A stretch of DNA of 64,000 nt from the NCBI RefSeq assembly GCF_012927105.1, contig NZ_JABBFV010000003.1, positions 1-64,000 on the forward strand, given 5' to 3'. Position numbers and translations under genes: made by a program. This DNA comes from Sphingobium psychrophilum. Lineage in GTDB: Bacteria > Pseudomonadota > Alphaproteobacteria > Sphingomonadales > Sphingomonadaceae. This document shows positions 7,257 to 15,695 of the stretch, in pieces. A model generated the notes under the pieces. That model saw only the letters and a list, made by a program, of their open reading frames with translations, made no database searches and had not been told where the DNA came from. The first letter of the stretch is position 1, and each line of letters opens with the position of its first letter.

Positions 7257-9184
7257 GCCCGCGCAGGATCGCAGCGGCGTCGCTTTTCGTGCTGGCGCTG
7301 GGGGGCGCGGCGGCACCGCACAAGGACTGGCGCGACCTCAATCATAATGGCCGGCTCGACCGCTATGAAGATGTGCGTGCGCCGATCGACACGCGGGTCG
7401 AGGATCTGCTGGGTCAGATGACGCTGGCGGAAAAGGCCGGGATGCTGCTGCATGGCACCCTACCCACGCCCGGTTCCTCGATCGGCTTCGCCGGTAAAGT
7501 TTATGATGCGGATGCGACGGCAAAGCTGCTGAACGAGCGCCATATCAGCAGCTTCATCACCCGCCTCGTCGTGTCCCCTTCAGAACTGGCCGCGCAGAAT
7601 AACGCCGTGCAGAAGCTGGCGGAGGCGAGCCGTCTGGGTATTCCCGCCACGATCAGCACCGATCCGCGCCATCATTTTCAGGCGACCTTGGGTGCCAGCA
7701 CCACCGGCGGCGGCTTCTCGCTCTGGCCCGATACGCTGGGCTTTGCCGCCTTGGGCGATGCCGACACGGTCCGCCGCTTTGGCGACATCGCACGGCAGGA
7801 ATATCGCGCGGTCGGCATCCATATGGCGCTCTCACCGCAGGCCGACCTTGCCACCGAACCACGCTGGCCGCGCTTCGCCGCCACCTTCGGGTCCGATCCG
7901 GCCGAGGTGTCGCGTTTGGCCGGCGCTTATGTCGAGGGGTTCCAGCATGGCCGCACCGGCGTCCGCCCTGATGGCGTCGCCACGGTGGTCAAACATTGGG
8001 TTGGATACGGGGCGGAACCGGAAGGCTTTGACGGCCATAATTATTACGGCCGCAACGCCAAGCTGAGCGACGCCGCCTTCGCCCAACATGTCCGCGCCTT
8101 CGACGACAGCCTGGCCGTCCGCAGCGCCGGGGTCATGCCGACCTATGTCATCGTCCACGGTCCGAAGATTGCAGGCAAGCCGATCGAACCGGTGGCCGCT
8201 GGTTTCAACAAACAGTTGCTTACCGGCCTGCTGCGCGGCGAGAAAGCCTATAGCGGTCTGATCGTCTCCGACTGGTCGATCACCCGCGATTGCCCGCAGG
8301 CCTGCGTCGCGCCCGACGCCGCCAACCCACAGACGCCCGCGTCGATCGGCACGCCCTGGGGCATGGAAACGGCCGACAAGACGGCTCGCTTCGCGAAGGG
8401 TATTGAGGCCGGGATCGACCAGTTTGGTGGCGCGGACGATCCTGCGCCGATACTGGACGCCGTCGCCAGGGGGTTGGTCAGCGAGACGCGGATAGACGAA
8501 TCCGTCCGCCGCGTGCTGCGCCTGAAATTCGAACAGGGCCTGTTCGACAATCCCTATGTCAATGAAGCCGCCGCGGCGCGGATCGTCGGCAATCCGCAGG
8601 CGCAGCAGCAAGCCGACGCCGTTCAGCGCGCCAGCCAGGTGTTGTTGCGCAACGATCGCGCCACGCTGCCGGTCGCTCCGGGCAAGCGTATCTGGCTGCA
8701 CAATGTCGATGCCGCCGCCGCGCGGGCGGCGGGTTTCGTGGTAGTGGACGATCCGGCGCAGGCCGACATCGCGCTGGTCCGCACCGCCACCCCGTTCGAA
8801 ACGCTGCATCCGCATCATTTCTTTGGCGCGCGCCAGCATGAAGGGCGGCTGGATTTCCGCGCCGACGACAAGAATGTGCAGGCGATTGCCCGCGCCTCCG
8901 CCCATGTCCCCACGATCGTCGCGGTAGAGATGGACCGCCCTGCGATCCTGACCGCGATCGAGCCGATGGTCCGCGCCCTTATCGTCACCTTCGGCGCCAG
9001 CGACGCGGCGGTGCTGGATGTCGTGACCGGCCGCGCCGTGGCGAAGGGCCGCCTGCCCTTCTCGCTCCCCCGATCCATGGCCGATGTCGAGGCGCAAAGC
9101 CCCGACCTGCCCGATGACGGCCCGCCGCCCGCCTATCCGCGCGGCGCGGGCCTATTGCTCAAGGCGGCTGCCAGCCGTGAATGA
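7250..9184 (+). CDS. Glycoside hydrolase family 3, exported beta-glycosidase type
   Basis: 644 residues from the ATG at 7250, which follows GGAAGGAG. Signal peptide about 1-22. Right after it comes an EF-hand-like calcium loop (D-L-N-H-N-G-R-L-D-R-Y-E, 29-40), common at the start of this GH3 subgroup. The barrel carries VVKHWVGYG at about 237-244, and the nucleophile Asp is in GLIVSDWS at about 331. A C-terminal sandwich domain follows. The His-containing loop of NagZ enzymes is absent, so it should use a classical acid/base Glu. It is probably periplasmic, acting on oligosaccharides brought in by the receptor. It shares a 4-8 base overlap with the downstream FGE gene. Confidence 0.85.
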   Translation: MVSPRRIAAASLFVLALGGAAAPHKDWRDLNHNGRLDRYEDVRAPIDTRVEDLLGQMTLAEKAGMLLHGTLPTPGSSIGFAGKVYDADATAKLLNERHISSFITRLVVSPSELAAQNNAVQKLAEASRLGIPATISTDPRHHFQATLGASTTGGGFSLWPDTLGFAALGDADTVRRFGDIARQEYRAVGIHMALSPQADLATEPRWPRFAATFGSDPAEVSRLAGAYVEGFQHGRTGVRPDGVATVVKHWVGYGAEPEGFDGHNYYGRNAKLSDAAFAQHVRAFDDSLAVRSAGVMPTYVIVHGPKIAGKPIEPVAAGFNKQLLTGLLRGEKAYSGLIVSDWSITRDCPQACVAPDAANPQTPASIGTPWGMETADKTARFAKGIEAGIDQFGGADDPAPILDAVARGLVSETRIDESVRRVLRLKFEQGLFDNPYVNEAAAARIVGNPQAQQQADAVQRASQVLLRNDRATLPVAPGKRIWLHNVDAAAARAAGFVVVDDPAQADIALVRTATPFETLHPHHFFGARQHEGRLDFRADDKNVQAIARASAHVPTIVAVEMDRPAILTAIEPMVRALIVTFGASDAAVLDVVTGRAVAKGRLPFSLPRSMADVEAQSPDLPDDGPPPAYPRGAGLLLKAAASRE

Positions 9185-10121
9185 CGGCATGATCCACTTG
9201 CCCGGCGGCGCTTTCCTGATGGGGTCGGATCGATTCTATCCCGAAGAAGCGCCAGCGCGCCGCGTGCAGGTGGACGGCTTCCGGATCGACGAAACACCGG
9301 TCACCAACCGCGACTTCGCCCGCTTCGTGGAGGCAACCGGCCATGTCACGCTGGCCGAGATCGCGCCCGACCCCAAAGACTATCCGGGCATGGACCCGGC
9401 GATGGCGCAGGCGGGATCGCTCCTCTTCCAGCGCACTGGTGGGCCGGTGTCGCTCGACGACTATAGCCAGTGGTGGCAGTTCAGCGTCGGCACGGACTGG
9501 CGCCATCCCCATGGCCCGGACAGCCGGATCGATGGGCTGGAGGATCATCCGGTCGTCCATGTCGCCTATCAAGATGCGGAGGCCTATGCCCGATGGGCGG
9601 GCAAGGCGCTGCCGACCGAGGCGGAATGGGAATATGCCGCGCGCGGCGGCCTGGACGATGCGGACTATGCCTGGGGCGATGAACTGGCGCCCGGTGGGGC
9701 GATGTTGGCCAATTACTGGCAGGGCGCCTTCCCCTATGGCAACACGCTGGCGGACGGATATGAGCGCACGTCGCCGGTGCGCACCTATCCCGCCAACGGC
9801 CATGGCCTGTTCGACATGATCGGCAATGTCTGGGAATGGACGACCGACTGGTTCGCCCAGCCCCGGATCGAACGCAAGGCCAAAGGCAGCTGCTGCGTCC
9901 CCGCCAATCCGCGCGGCGGCACGAAGCGTGAGAGCCTGGACCCGGCCACGCCCGACATCCCCATCCCGCGCAAAGTCTTGAAAGGCGGGTCGCATCTATG
10001 CGCCGCCAATTATTGCCAGCGCTACCGCCCCGCCGCCCGCCATGCGCAGGCGGTGGACAGTGCGACCAGCCATATCGGCTTTCGCTGCATCATTCGGGAC
10101 AAGAAGGGAACCCGTCCATGA
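9177..10121 (+). CDS. Formylglycine-generating enzyme (sulfatase-modifying factor)
   Basis: 314 residues from a GTG at 9177 that overlaps the previous stop; an ATG at 9189 is the alternative. No signal peptide. The FGE-sulfatase fold is clear: HLPGGAFLMGSD at the N-terminus, LPTEAEWEYAARGG mid-protein and GNVWEWTTDW at about 216-225. The segment SHLCAANYCQRYRPAARH carries Cys275 and Cys280, with the spacing of the two copper-binding catalytic cysteines of aerobic FGE. It oxidises the active-site Cys of type I sulfatases to formylglycine using O2, in the cytoplasm before export. The next gene is a Cys-type sulfatase whose ATG overlaps this stop (ATGA), so enzyme and substrate are probably co-translated. 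Confidence 0.88.
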   Translation: MNDGMIHLPGGAFLMGSDRFYPEEAPARRVQVDGFRIDETPVTNRDFARFVEATGHVTLAEIAPDPKDYPGMDPAMAQAGSLLFQRTGGPVSLDDYSQWWQFSVGTDWRHPHGPDSRIDGLEDHPVVHVAYQDAEAYARWAGKALPTEAEWEYAARGGLDDADYAWGDELAPGGAMLANYWQGAFPYGNTLADGYERTSPVRTYPANGHGLFDMIGNVWEWTTDWFAQPRIERKAKGSCCVPANPRGGTKRESLDPATPDIPIPRKVLKGGSHLCAANYCQRYRPAARHAQAVDSATSHIGFRCIIRDKKGTRP

Positions 10122-11761
10122 AAAACGCCCGCCGCGCGCTGAACGCCGCCATGATCGCCGCCTGCACCTTGTTGGGTCCAGCCGCGCTGGCCAAGCCGGC
10201 GAACGCGCCTCAGCCAAAGCCGACCAACATGATCTTCGTGCTGGTGGACGATCTGCGTTATGATGCGATGGGTTTCCTGACGCCCGGCCTTCAGACGCCC
10301 AATATCGACCGGCTCGCCAAGGATGGCGTCTATTTCCCCAATGCCGTCGTCACCTCCTCGCTCTGCTCGCCCAGCCGCGCCACCATCCTGACCGGCCAGA
10401 CCGCGCGCAATCATGGCGTCGTGGATAATAATAACAGCTCGGAGGAAGGGCTGACCTTCTTCCCCAAATATCTGCAACAGGCGGGTTACCAGACCGGCTT
10501 CTTCGGCAAATGGCATATGGGTTTCGATACTGACGCCCCCCGTCCCGGCTTCGACAAATGGGTCAGCTTCAAAGGGCAAGGCGCCTATTTCCCGACCGAA
10601 CAGCTATCGCCCGAAAAGATCGCCGCCGGTGATCGCCAGATGCTCAACGTCGATGGCGCGGCGGTTAAACGCACCGGCTATATCACCGACGAACTGACCG
10701 ATTATGCGATGAACTGGCTGGAGAAAGGGCGTGACAAGTCCAAGCCCTTCTTCCTCTATTTGAGCCACAAGGCGGTCCATAGCGACCCGCTGCCGCCGGA
10801 CCGGTTTAAGACGCAATATAGCGACCTGCCCATCAAGCTGCCCGCCAGCATGGCGAACACGCCGGAAAACAACGCGGGCAAGCCGATGTGGGTACGCAAC
10901 CAGCGCAACAGCTGGCATGGTGCGGACTTCCCCTATCACACCAACAATCCCATGACGCAGCAGGTCCGCGACTATTATCGCACCCTGTCGCCCGTGGATG
11001 AGAGCCTGGGTCGCATCCTGGCTTATCTCAAGACGAACCATCTCGACAAGAATACGATGGTCGTCTTCTATTCCGACAATGGCTTCATGATCGGCGAACA
11101 TGGGCTGATCGACAAGCGCAACGCCTATGAACCGTCCGTGCGCGTGCCGATGATCGTATGGGCGCCAGGCATGGTGCCCAAGGGCGTGACCAACCCGGCC
11201 GTCGTGCGCAATCTCGACCTCGCGCCGACCTTCCTCGACATCGCCCATGTCGCCAAACCGGCACAGATGGAGGGCAAGAGTTTCCTGCCTGTGGCCGAGG
11301 GCAAGATCGATGAAAAGGCGTGGAATCCAGGCGATTTCGTCTATGAATATTATTGGGAATGGAGCTTCCCCCAGACCCCCACCACCTTCGCGATCGAGCG
11401 CGACCGGGTGAAATATATCCAATATCATGGCGTCTGGGATCTGGAGGAACTGTACGACCTCAAGAGTGATCCCGATGAGATGCACAATCTGATCGAAGAT
11501 CCAAAATGGCTGGATACCAAGATCACCTTGCGCAAGGCGCTGTTCGACCAGTTGGGCAACAGCAAGGGCGCGCATGTCGTTCCCTATACCCGCAAGACCA
11601 GTTCGGGTCTGGTGAACCGCAATATCGATGGTCCCCACGCTGCCGACTTCCCGGCCGACTGGTATGTGCAACCCAACCTGCCGACCAAGATGAACGACCT
11701 GTTCGCCGACAGCCCCGCGAAGGCGAAGGCCGAGGCCGAAGGTAAGACCTACCACCCCTGA
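10118..11761 (+). CDS. Exported Cys-type sulfatase, N-acetylglucosamine-6-sulfatase-like
   Basis: 547 residues. Signal peptide about 1-25 (ending AALAKP). Sulfatase domain: the metal-binding Asp pair is VDD at about 43-45. The formylglycine motif is Leu-Cys-Ser-Pro-Ser-Arg at 82-87, with Cys83 the residue to be modified, followed by LTG. Further features are GKWHMG (Lys and His of the active site) and YSDNGFMIGEH with further metal ligands. The N-terminal third resembles N-acetylglucosamine-6-sulfatases, but heparan, ulvan or other sugar sulfates are possible. Translation overlaps the FGE gene by 4 bases. It probably desulfates the glycan in the periplasm so the GH3 enzymes can act. Confidence 0.87.
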   Translation: MKNARRALNAAMIAACTLLGPAALAKPANAPQPKPTNMIFVLVDDLRYDAMGFLTPGLQTPNIDRLAKDGVYFPNAVVTSSLCSPSRATILTGQTARNHGVVDNNNSSEEGLTFFPKYLQQAGYQTGFFGKWHMGFDTDAPRPGFDKWVSFKGQGAYFPTEQLSPEKIAAGDRQMLNVDGAAVKRTGYITDELTDYAMNWLEKGRDKSKPFFLYLSHKAVHSDPLPPDRFKTQYSDLPIKLPASMANTPENNAGKPMWVRNQRNSWHGADFPYHTNNPMTQQVRDYYRTLSPVDESLGRILAYLKTNHLDKNTMVVFYSDNGFMIGEHGLIDKRNAYEPSVRVPMIVWAPGMVPKGVTNPAVVRNLDLAPTFLDIAHVAKPAQMEGKSFLPVAEGKIDEKAWNPGDFVYEYYWEWSFPQTPTTFAIERDRVKYIQYHGVWDLEELYDLKSDPDEMHNLIEDPKWLDTKITLRKALFDQLGNSKGAHVVPYTRKTSSGLVNRNIDGPHAADFPADWYVQPNLPTKMNDLFADSPAKAKAEAEGKTYHP

Positions 11762-11796
11762 TACTGGCCCGCCGGCCCTTCTGAAAGTTCGCGTCG

Positions 11797-13071
11797 ATGA
11801 CAGCATCCCCTTTGCCAGAAGCCACCCGCCCCACCGTGTCGATTGGCTTTATCGCCATCTATGTGCTGGCACAGTTCGGCATCTGGGTCGCGCTGCTGAC
11901 GCCGGTGGTGATGACGCTGGCGCTGCGCGTCGGCGACATTGCGAGCGAGGCGGAAAAGGGCCGCTGGCTGGGCATCATCCTGGCGATCGGCGGTTTTGTC
12001 GCGCTGGTCGCCACGCCCGTTTGTGGCGCGTTGTCCGACCGGACGCGCAGCCGCTTCGGGCGTCGGCGGCCATGGCTGGTGGGCGGACTGGTGGTCGCGG
12101 GCGCTGGCCTGTTGCTGCTGGGTCTTGCCCCCAATCTGCTACTGCTGGGCTTGGGCTGGATCATTTGTCAGGCCGGCTTCAACGCGATGCAGGCGGGCTG
12201 CCTGCCGATACTGCCGGACGTCATACCGGTGCGCTGGCAGGGTCGGGTCGCAGGCATGTTGGGCATGACATCGACCATGGGGACGTTCGCGGGCAGCTGG
12301 ATCACCCAATATACGCAGGGATCGTCCCTGCTGATGTTCCTCGCCCCCTTCGCCATCACCGTCGCCGCGATCGGCGCATTGTGCCTGATCCTGCCCGATC
12401 GCCCGGCCCAAATCCGTTTGGAAGATGGGGGCGACGATCACCGCCGCCTTGGCCCGCTCGCCCTGCTCCGCGCGATCGGCGCGCCGTTTCGCGACTGGGA
12501 CTTCAGCTGGGCCTTTACCAGCCGCTTCCTCATCATGATGGCCTGGTCGTTCCTGCTGACCTACCAGCTCTTCTTCCTGACCGACCAGTTGTCGCTCCCC
12601 CGCGGGGAAGCCATGCGGGTCATGGTCAAGTCGATGGCGATCATTGCGACGGCGACCATCGCGATCTCGCTGATCGGCGGTTTCATCACCGACTGGACCG
12701 GCCGGCGCAAGCCGCTGGTCTTCCTCGCCGCGACGCTGGAGGCAGCGGGCTTCCTGACGATCGCCTTTGCCCCCTCCGTGCCGCAATTCCTGGTCGGCGT
12801 CGCAATGGCCGGGATTGGCAAAGGCCTCTATTTCGCGGTCGACCTCGCTCTGCTCGCCGCCATCCTGCCCCGGCCGGAGGACAGCGCCAAGGATATGGGC
12901 GTGTTCCAGATCGCCAACAGCCTGCCCCAGTCGCTCGCCCCCGCCATCGCGCCGATCATCCTGGCGATCGGCAGCGCAAGCGGCGACGATTATGCGGTGC
13001 TTTACGTGGTCGGATGCGGCTTTGCGCTGCTGGGCGCGATCACCATCTGCCCGGTGCGGCGTTCGCGATAA
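11797..13071 (+). CDS. MFS sugar transporter of the glycan operon
   Basis: 424-residue inner-membrane protein with about 12 hydrophobic segments. The first half carries the MFS signature GALSDRTRSRFGRRRPWL between helices 2 and 3, and a related DWTGRRKPL loop begins the second half. This resembles glycoside-cation symporters and SLC45-like sugar carriers. It starts 35 bases after the sulfatase and is the last gene of the operon. It likely carries desulfated mono- or disaccharides from periplasm to cytoplasm, where the NagZ-like GH3 enzyme could act. The substrate is inferred from context. Confidence 0.8.
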   Translation: MTASPLPEATRPTVSIGFIAIYVLAQFGIWVALLTPVVMTLALRVGDIASEAEKGRWLGIILAIGGFVALVATPVCGALSDRTRSRFGRRRPWLVGGLVVAGAGLLLLGLAPNLLLLGLGWIICQAGFNAMQAGCLPILPDVIPVRWQGRVAGMLGMTSTMGTFAGSWITQYTQGSSLLMFLAPFAITVAAIGALCLILPDRPAQIRLEDGGDDHRRLGPLALLRAIGAPFRDWDFSWAFTSRFLIMMAWSFLLTYQLFFLTDQLSLPRGEAMRVMVKSMAIIATATIAISLIGGFITDWTGRRKPLVFLAATLEAAGFLTIAFAPSVPQFLVGVAMAGIGKGLYFAVDLALLAAILPRPEDSAKDMGVFQIANSLPQSLAPAIAPIILAIGSASGDDYAVLYVVGCGFALLGAITICPVRRSR

Positions 13072-13080
13072 GGGGGAAGG

Positions 13081-13157
13081 TGGTGCACCCGACGGGATTC
13101 GAACCCATGGCCCTTAGATTAGGAATCTAATGCTCTATCCTGCTGAGCTACGGGTGC
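13081..13157 (-). tRNA. tRNA-Arg (anticodon CCT)
   Basis: Minus-strand cloverleaf. The acceptor stem GCACCCG pairs with CGGGTGC, discriminator A, and CCA is encoded at 13083-13081. The D-arm has GCTCAGC, and the anticodon arm TTAGA-TTCCTAA-TCTAA gives anticodon CCT. The T-arm has GGTTCGAATCC. It decodes AGG. Its 3' end points toward the glycan operon. Confidence 0.95.
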
Positions 13158-13218
13158 CCGGCGATGGCTCTATTGCGCGCGAAGAGCCCGGTCAATTCTC
13201 GGCCGTCAATTTAATGGC

Positions 13219-13704
13219 TCAATTCTTGGACTGCGGCGGGATAACAGGGAAGGGCAGCGGCGCCACCTCCACTCCTTCCGCGATCAGCGCCTTGGCTTCG
13301 GCGGGGGCGACCTCGCCATGGATGCTGATGCGGTCCTTTTCGCCATAATGCATCGCGCGGGCCTGCTCGGCGAAACCGCGGCCGACCCAGGTGCTGTCCT
13401 CCAGCGCCTTGCTTTGGGCGGTGGCCAGCGCCTCGACCAGCGCCTTCATCTTCGCCTGATCCGCGCCGCTCATCGCTGGCGCCGCGGGTTCCTCGCGCCC
13501 AGCTTTCTCGCGAATCGCGACCGCGCGGCTATTGCCCTTCGCGCCCACTGCCGGGGCCATCACAGCCTTGGTCACATCGCCGTCGCCACATAGCGGGCAG
13601 GCGAGCAGGCCGCGCGCCTTTTGATCCTCATAATCGGCGCTGGACCCGAACCAGGCTTCGAACACATGGCCCTGGCCTGCGCATTTGAGGTCGAACACGA
13701 TCAC
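13219..13704 (-). CDS. DUF1178 family protein
   Basis: 161 residues starting with GTG at 13704, which overlaps the stop of the nitrilase gene (GTGA). The N-terminus (MIVFDLKC, then GHVFEAWFGSSADYE) and the Cys-Pro-Leu-Cys-Gly knuckle at about 36-40, followed by ALMAPAV-like residues (AVMAPAV), are hallmarks of DUF1178. A basic, poorly conserved middle links to a conserved C-terminal part (EQARAMHYGEKDRISIHG). The function is unknown; the Cys pair suggests metal binding. It is the last gene of a grxC-nitrilase-DUF1178 operon, an order often kept in alphaproteobacteria. Confidence 0.85.
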   Translation of the reverse strand: MIVFDLKCAGQGHVFEAWFGSSADYEDQKARGLLACPLCGDGDVTKAVMAPAVGAKGNSRAVAIREKAGREEPAAPAMSGADQAKMKALVEALATAQSKALEDSTWVGRGFAEQARAMHYGEKDRISIHGEVAPAEAKALIAEGVEVAPLPFPVIPPQSKN

Positions 13705-14543
13705 GAAACAGTCACATCCTTCGGCATCACACGGCGGTTAGCGATCGCCGGCACGCGCCCGCGCACATCCCCTATGCGCGTCAGGTCAAGGTCCGCAAGC
13801 CCCAGCCCGGCCGTTTCGCCCATATCGAGCAACACCTCGCCCCAGGGATCGATCACTACGCTATGACCATAGGTGATCCGGCCATCGGCATGTGTCCCCA
13901 CCTGCGCCGTCGCAATGACGTAGCAACCCGCCTCGATCGCGCGCGCGCGCAGCAGCACATGCCAATGTGCCTGCCCCGTCGGCACAGTGAAAGCGGCGGG
14001 CGCCAGCAGGATCGTCGCGCCAGCATTGGTCAACGCGCGATAGAGATCGGGGAAGCGCATGTCGTAGCAGATCGAAAAGCCCATCCGGCCCCAAGGCGTA
14101 TCGGCCGCCACCACCTGCTCGCCCGGCCCATAGACCGACGATTCCCGCCAGCTTTCGCCGGTAGCCAGATCGACGTCGAACAGATGGATCTTGTCGTAGC
14201 GCGCCCGGATGGCGCCACTGTCGTCGATCAGGAAACTGCGATTGGCCCAGCGCCCGTCCGCCCGCTCATCCTTTAGCGGCAGCGAGCCGATATGCACCCA
14301 CAACCCCTCGCGCGCTGCGGCCTCGCGCACGGCGGCCAGCACCACATCATCCGCCTCGCTCCGCAGCGTATCCGCGGCGCGCTTGCGGTCGCGGTCCAGA
14401 TATCCGGCCATTTCAGGCGTGAACAACATGTCCGCGCCCTCACCCTTGGCCCGCTTCACCATGTCCACGATGGCGGCGGCGTTGGCGGCGGGATCGATCC
14501 CGCTGGTCATCTGGAACAGGGCGGCGCGCATATTGTCGCTCAC
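13701..14543 (-). CDS. Carbon-nitrogen hydrolase, probable deaminated-glutathione amidase (Nit1-like)
   Basis: 280 residues. The nitrilase-superfamily triad is visible: Glu in FTPEMAG (about 43), Lys in YDKIHLFD (about 111) and Cys in SICYDMRFPD (about 147). Length and motif context (YDKIHLFDVD) match the Nit1 subgroup, which hydrolyses deaminated glutathione in metabolite repair. The adjacent glutaredoxin gene fits a glutathione link. The start is GTG at 14543, overlapping the grxC stop; an ATG four codons in is the alternative. Other omega-amidases share these motifs, so the exact substrate is inferred. Confidence 0.85.
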   Translation of the reverse strand: MSDNMRAALFQMTSGIDPAANAAAIVDMVKRAKGEGADMLFTPEMAGYLDRDRKRAADTLRSEADDVVLAAVREAAAREGLWVHIGSLPLKDERADGRWANRSFLIDDSGAIRARYDKIHLFDVDLATGESWRESSVYGPGEQVVAADTPWGRMGFSICYDMRFPDLYRALTNAGATILLAPAAFTVPTGQAHWHVLLRARAIEAGCYVIATAQVGTHADGRITYGHSVVIDPWGEVLLDMGETAGLGLADLDLTRIGDVRGRVPAIANRRVMPKDVTVS

Positions 14544-14797
14544 AGGCCCAGCAATGCGTCCAGCTTGCCGTCACGGTTCAGCGCGCCAAGATCGTCGCTG
14601 CCGCCGATATGCTGGCTGTCGATGAAGATTTGCGGCACGGTAGATCGGCCGGGCGCGCGCTCCAGCATCTCGTCGCGCTTGGGGCCGCCCATCGTAATGT
14701 CATATTCCTCGAACGCGACGCCCTTGTCGGTCAGCAGCGCCTTTGCGCGGGCGCAATAGCCGCACCAGGCCTTCGTATAGATTTCGACTTTCGCCAT
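14540..14797 (-). CDS. grxC: Glutaredoxin 3
   Basis: 85 residues, the usual size for bacterial Grx3. The active site is Cys-Gly-Tyr-Cys at about 12-15 instead of the more common Cys-Pro-Tyr-Cys, but still dithiol. The glutathione-binding TVPQIFI (cis-Pro) and GGSDDL motifs are present. It uses glutathione to reduce disulfides and mixed disulfides in the cytoplasm. First gene of a three-gene operon with 4-base overlaps (grxC, nitrilase, DUF1178). Confidence 0.92.
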   Translation of the reverse strand: MAKVEIYTKAWCGYCARAKALLTDKGVAFEEYDITMGGPKRDEMLERAPGRSTVPQIFIDSQHIGGSDDLGALNRDGKLDALLGL

Positions 14798-14913
14798 GAT
14801 AGCTCCTCAGAGCGATTTCGAGGCGGATGGCACATCCGCCGGCCCGGAAATCGCGACACACATAAGATCGCCCTGAAATTGGGGGAACGCGCGGCTTTGT
14901 CAATCGCCGTGCC

Positions 14914-15654
14914 TCATTCTACATCCGCGTCCGGCAGCACGCGCGCCCAACAGAGCAGCCGCACCTCACCTGCGCCGCCGCGCTTGAGCGCCCGCGTGCA
15001 GGCCGCCGCCGTCGCCCCGCTGGTATGGACATCGTCGATCAGTAGCACGCGCCGCCCCCTGATCGCAGGCGCTTCCGCCAGCGCAAACGCACCGCGCACC
15101 GCCTTCGCCCGCTGCGCCGGATTCATCCCCCGCAGTGGCGCGGTCCGTTTCACCCGGCGCAGGGCATGCTTCTCCACCGGCCAGCCGGTCAGCCGCCCCA
15201 GATGGTCCGCGATCAACGCCGACTGATTGAAGCCCCGATGCCACAGCCGCCAGCGATGCAAGGGCACCGGCACGATCAGCGCCTCCTCGCGCCCGACATG
15301 GCGCAGCATCTGCCGCGCGATCAACCGCGCCAAGCCGATGCGCCGCCCATATTTCAGCCGCAACGCCACCGTCTTCGCCACATCGCCATAGGCCAGCACC
15401 GCCCGCGCGCTATCCCAGGGCGGCGGGTCGGCCATGCACGCGCCGCACTCCGCCCCCGCGCCCATGTCATGCGGGAAAGGTGCGCCGCATCGGGCGCAGC
15501 AAGGGTCGCCCAGCAGTTCCATCCCGCTCCAGCAGGACAGGCAGAAGGCGAAATCCTCGCCTACGATGGCACCGCAACCGGGGCAGCGCGGCGGCAGCGC
15601 ATAATCGACCGCGGGCTGCAAAACGCCCTTGAGAAGCGGGAGAAGCGACATCAT
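14914..15654 (-). CDS. comF: ComF family phosphoribosyltransferase-like protein
   Basis: About 246 residues from the ATG at 15654, with AAGG just upstream; an open frame extends to 15687. The N-terminal zinc-finger part has four Cys pairs (CPGC, CLSC, CARC, CGAC). The C-terminal PRTase domain has VLLIDDVHTSGAT, the PRPP-binding loop. ComF proteins help take up or process single-stranded DNA during transformation in some bacteria, but the family is also kept in non-competent species. It is divergent from the methyltransferase gene, with 41 bases between starts. Confidence 0.87.
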   Translation of the reverse strand: MMSLLPLLKGVLQPAVDYALPPRCPGCGAIVGEDFAFCLSCWSGMELLGDPCCARCGAPFPHDMGAGAECGACMADPPPWDSARAVLAYGDVAKTVALRLKYGRRIGLARLIARQMLRHVGREEALIVPVPLHRWRLWHRGFNQSALIADHLGRLTGWPVEKHALRRVKRTAPLRGMNPAQRAKAVRGAFALAEAPAIRGRRVLLIDDVHTSGATAAACTRALKRGGAGEVRLLCWARVLPDADVE

Positions 15655-15695
15655 CTGCCTTGTCCGCACTTCGCGCCCGATGCACAAGGCCCGCC

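Noticed and set aside
3105-13157. Glycan locus as a genomic island inserted at tRNA-Arg
   Set aside because: The tRNA 3' end faces the locus, which is suggestive. However, no integrase was found and no copy of the tRNA 3' end was noticed at the other boundary.
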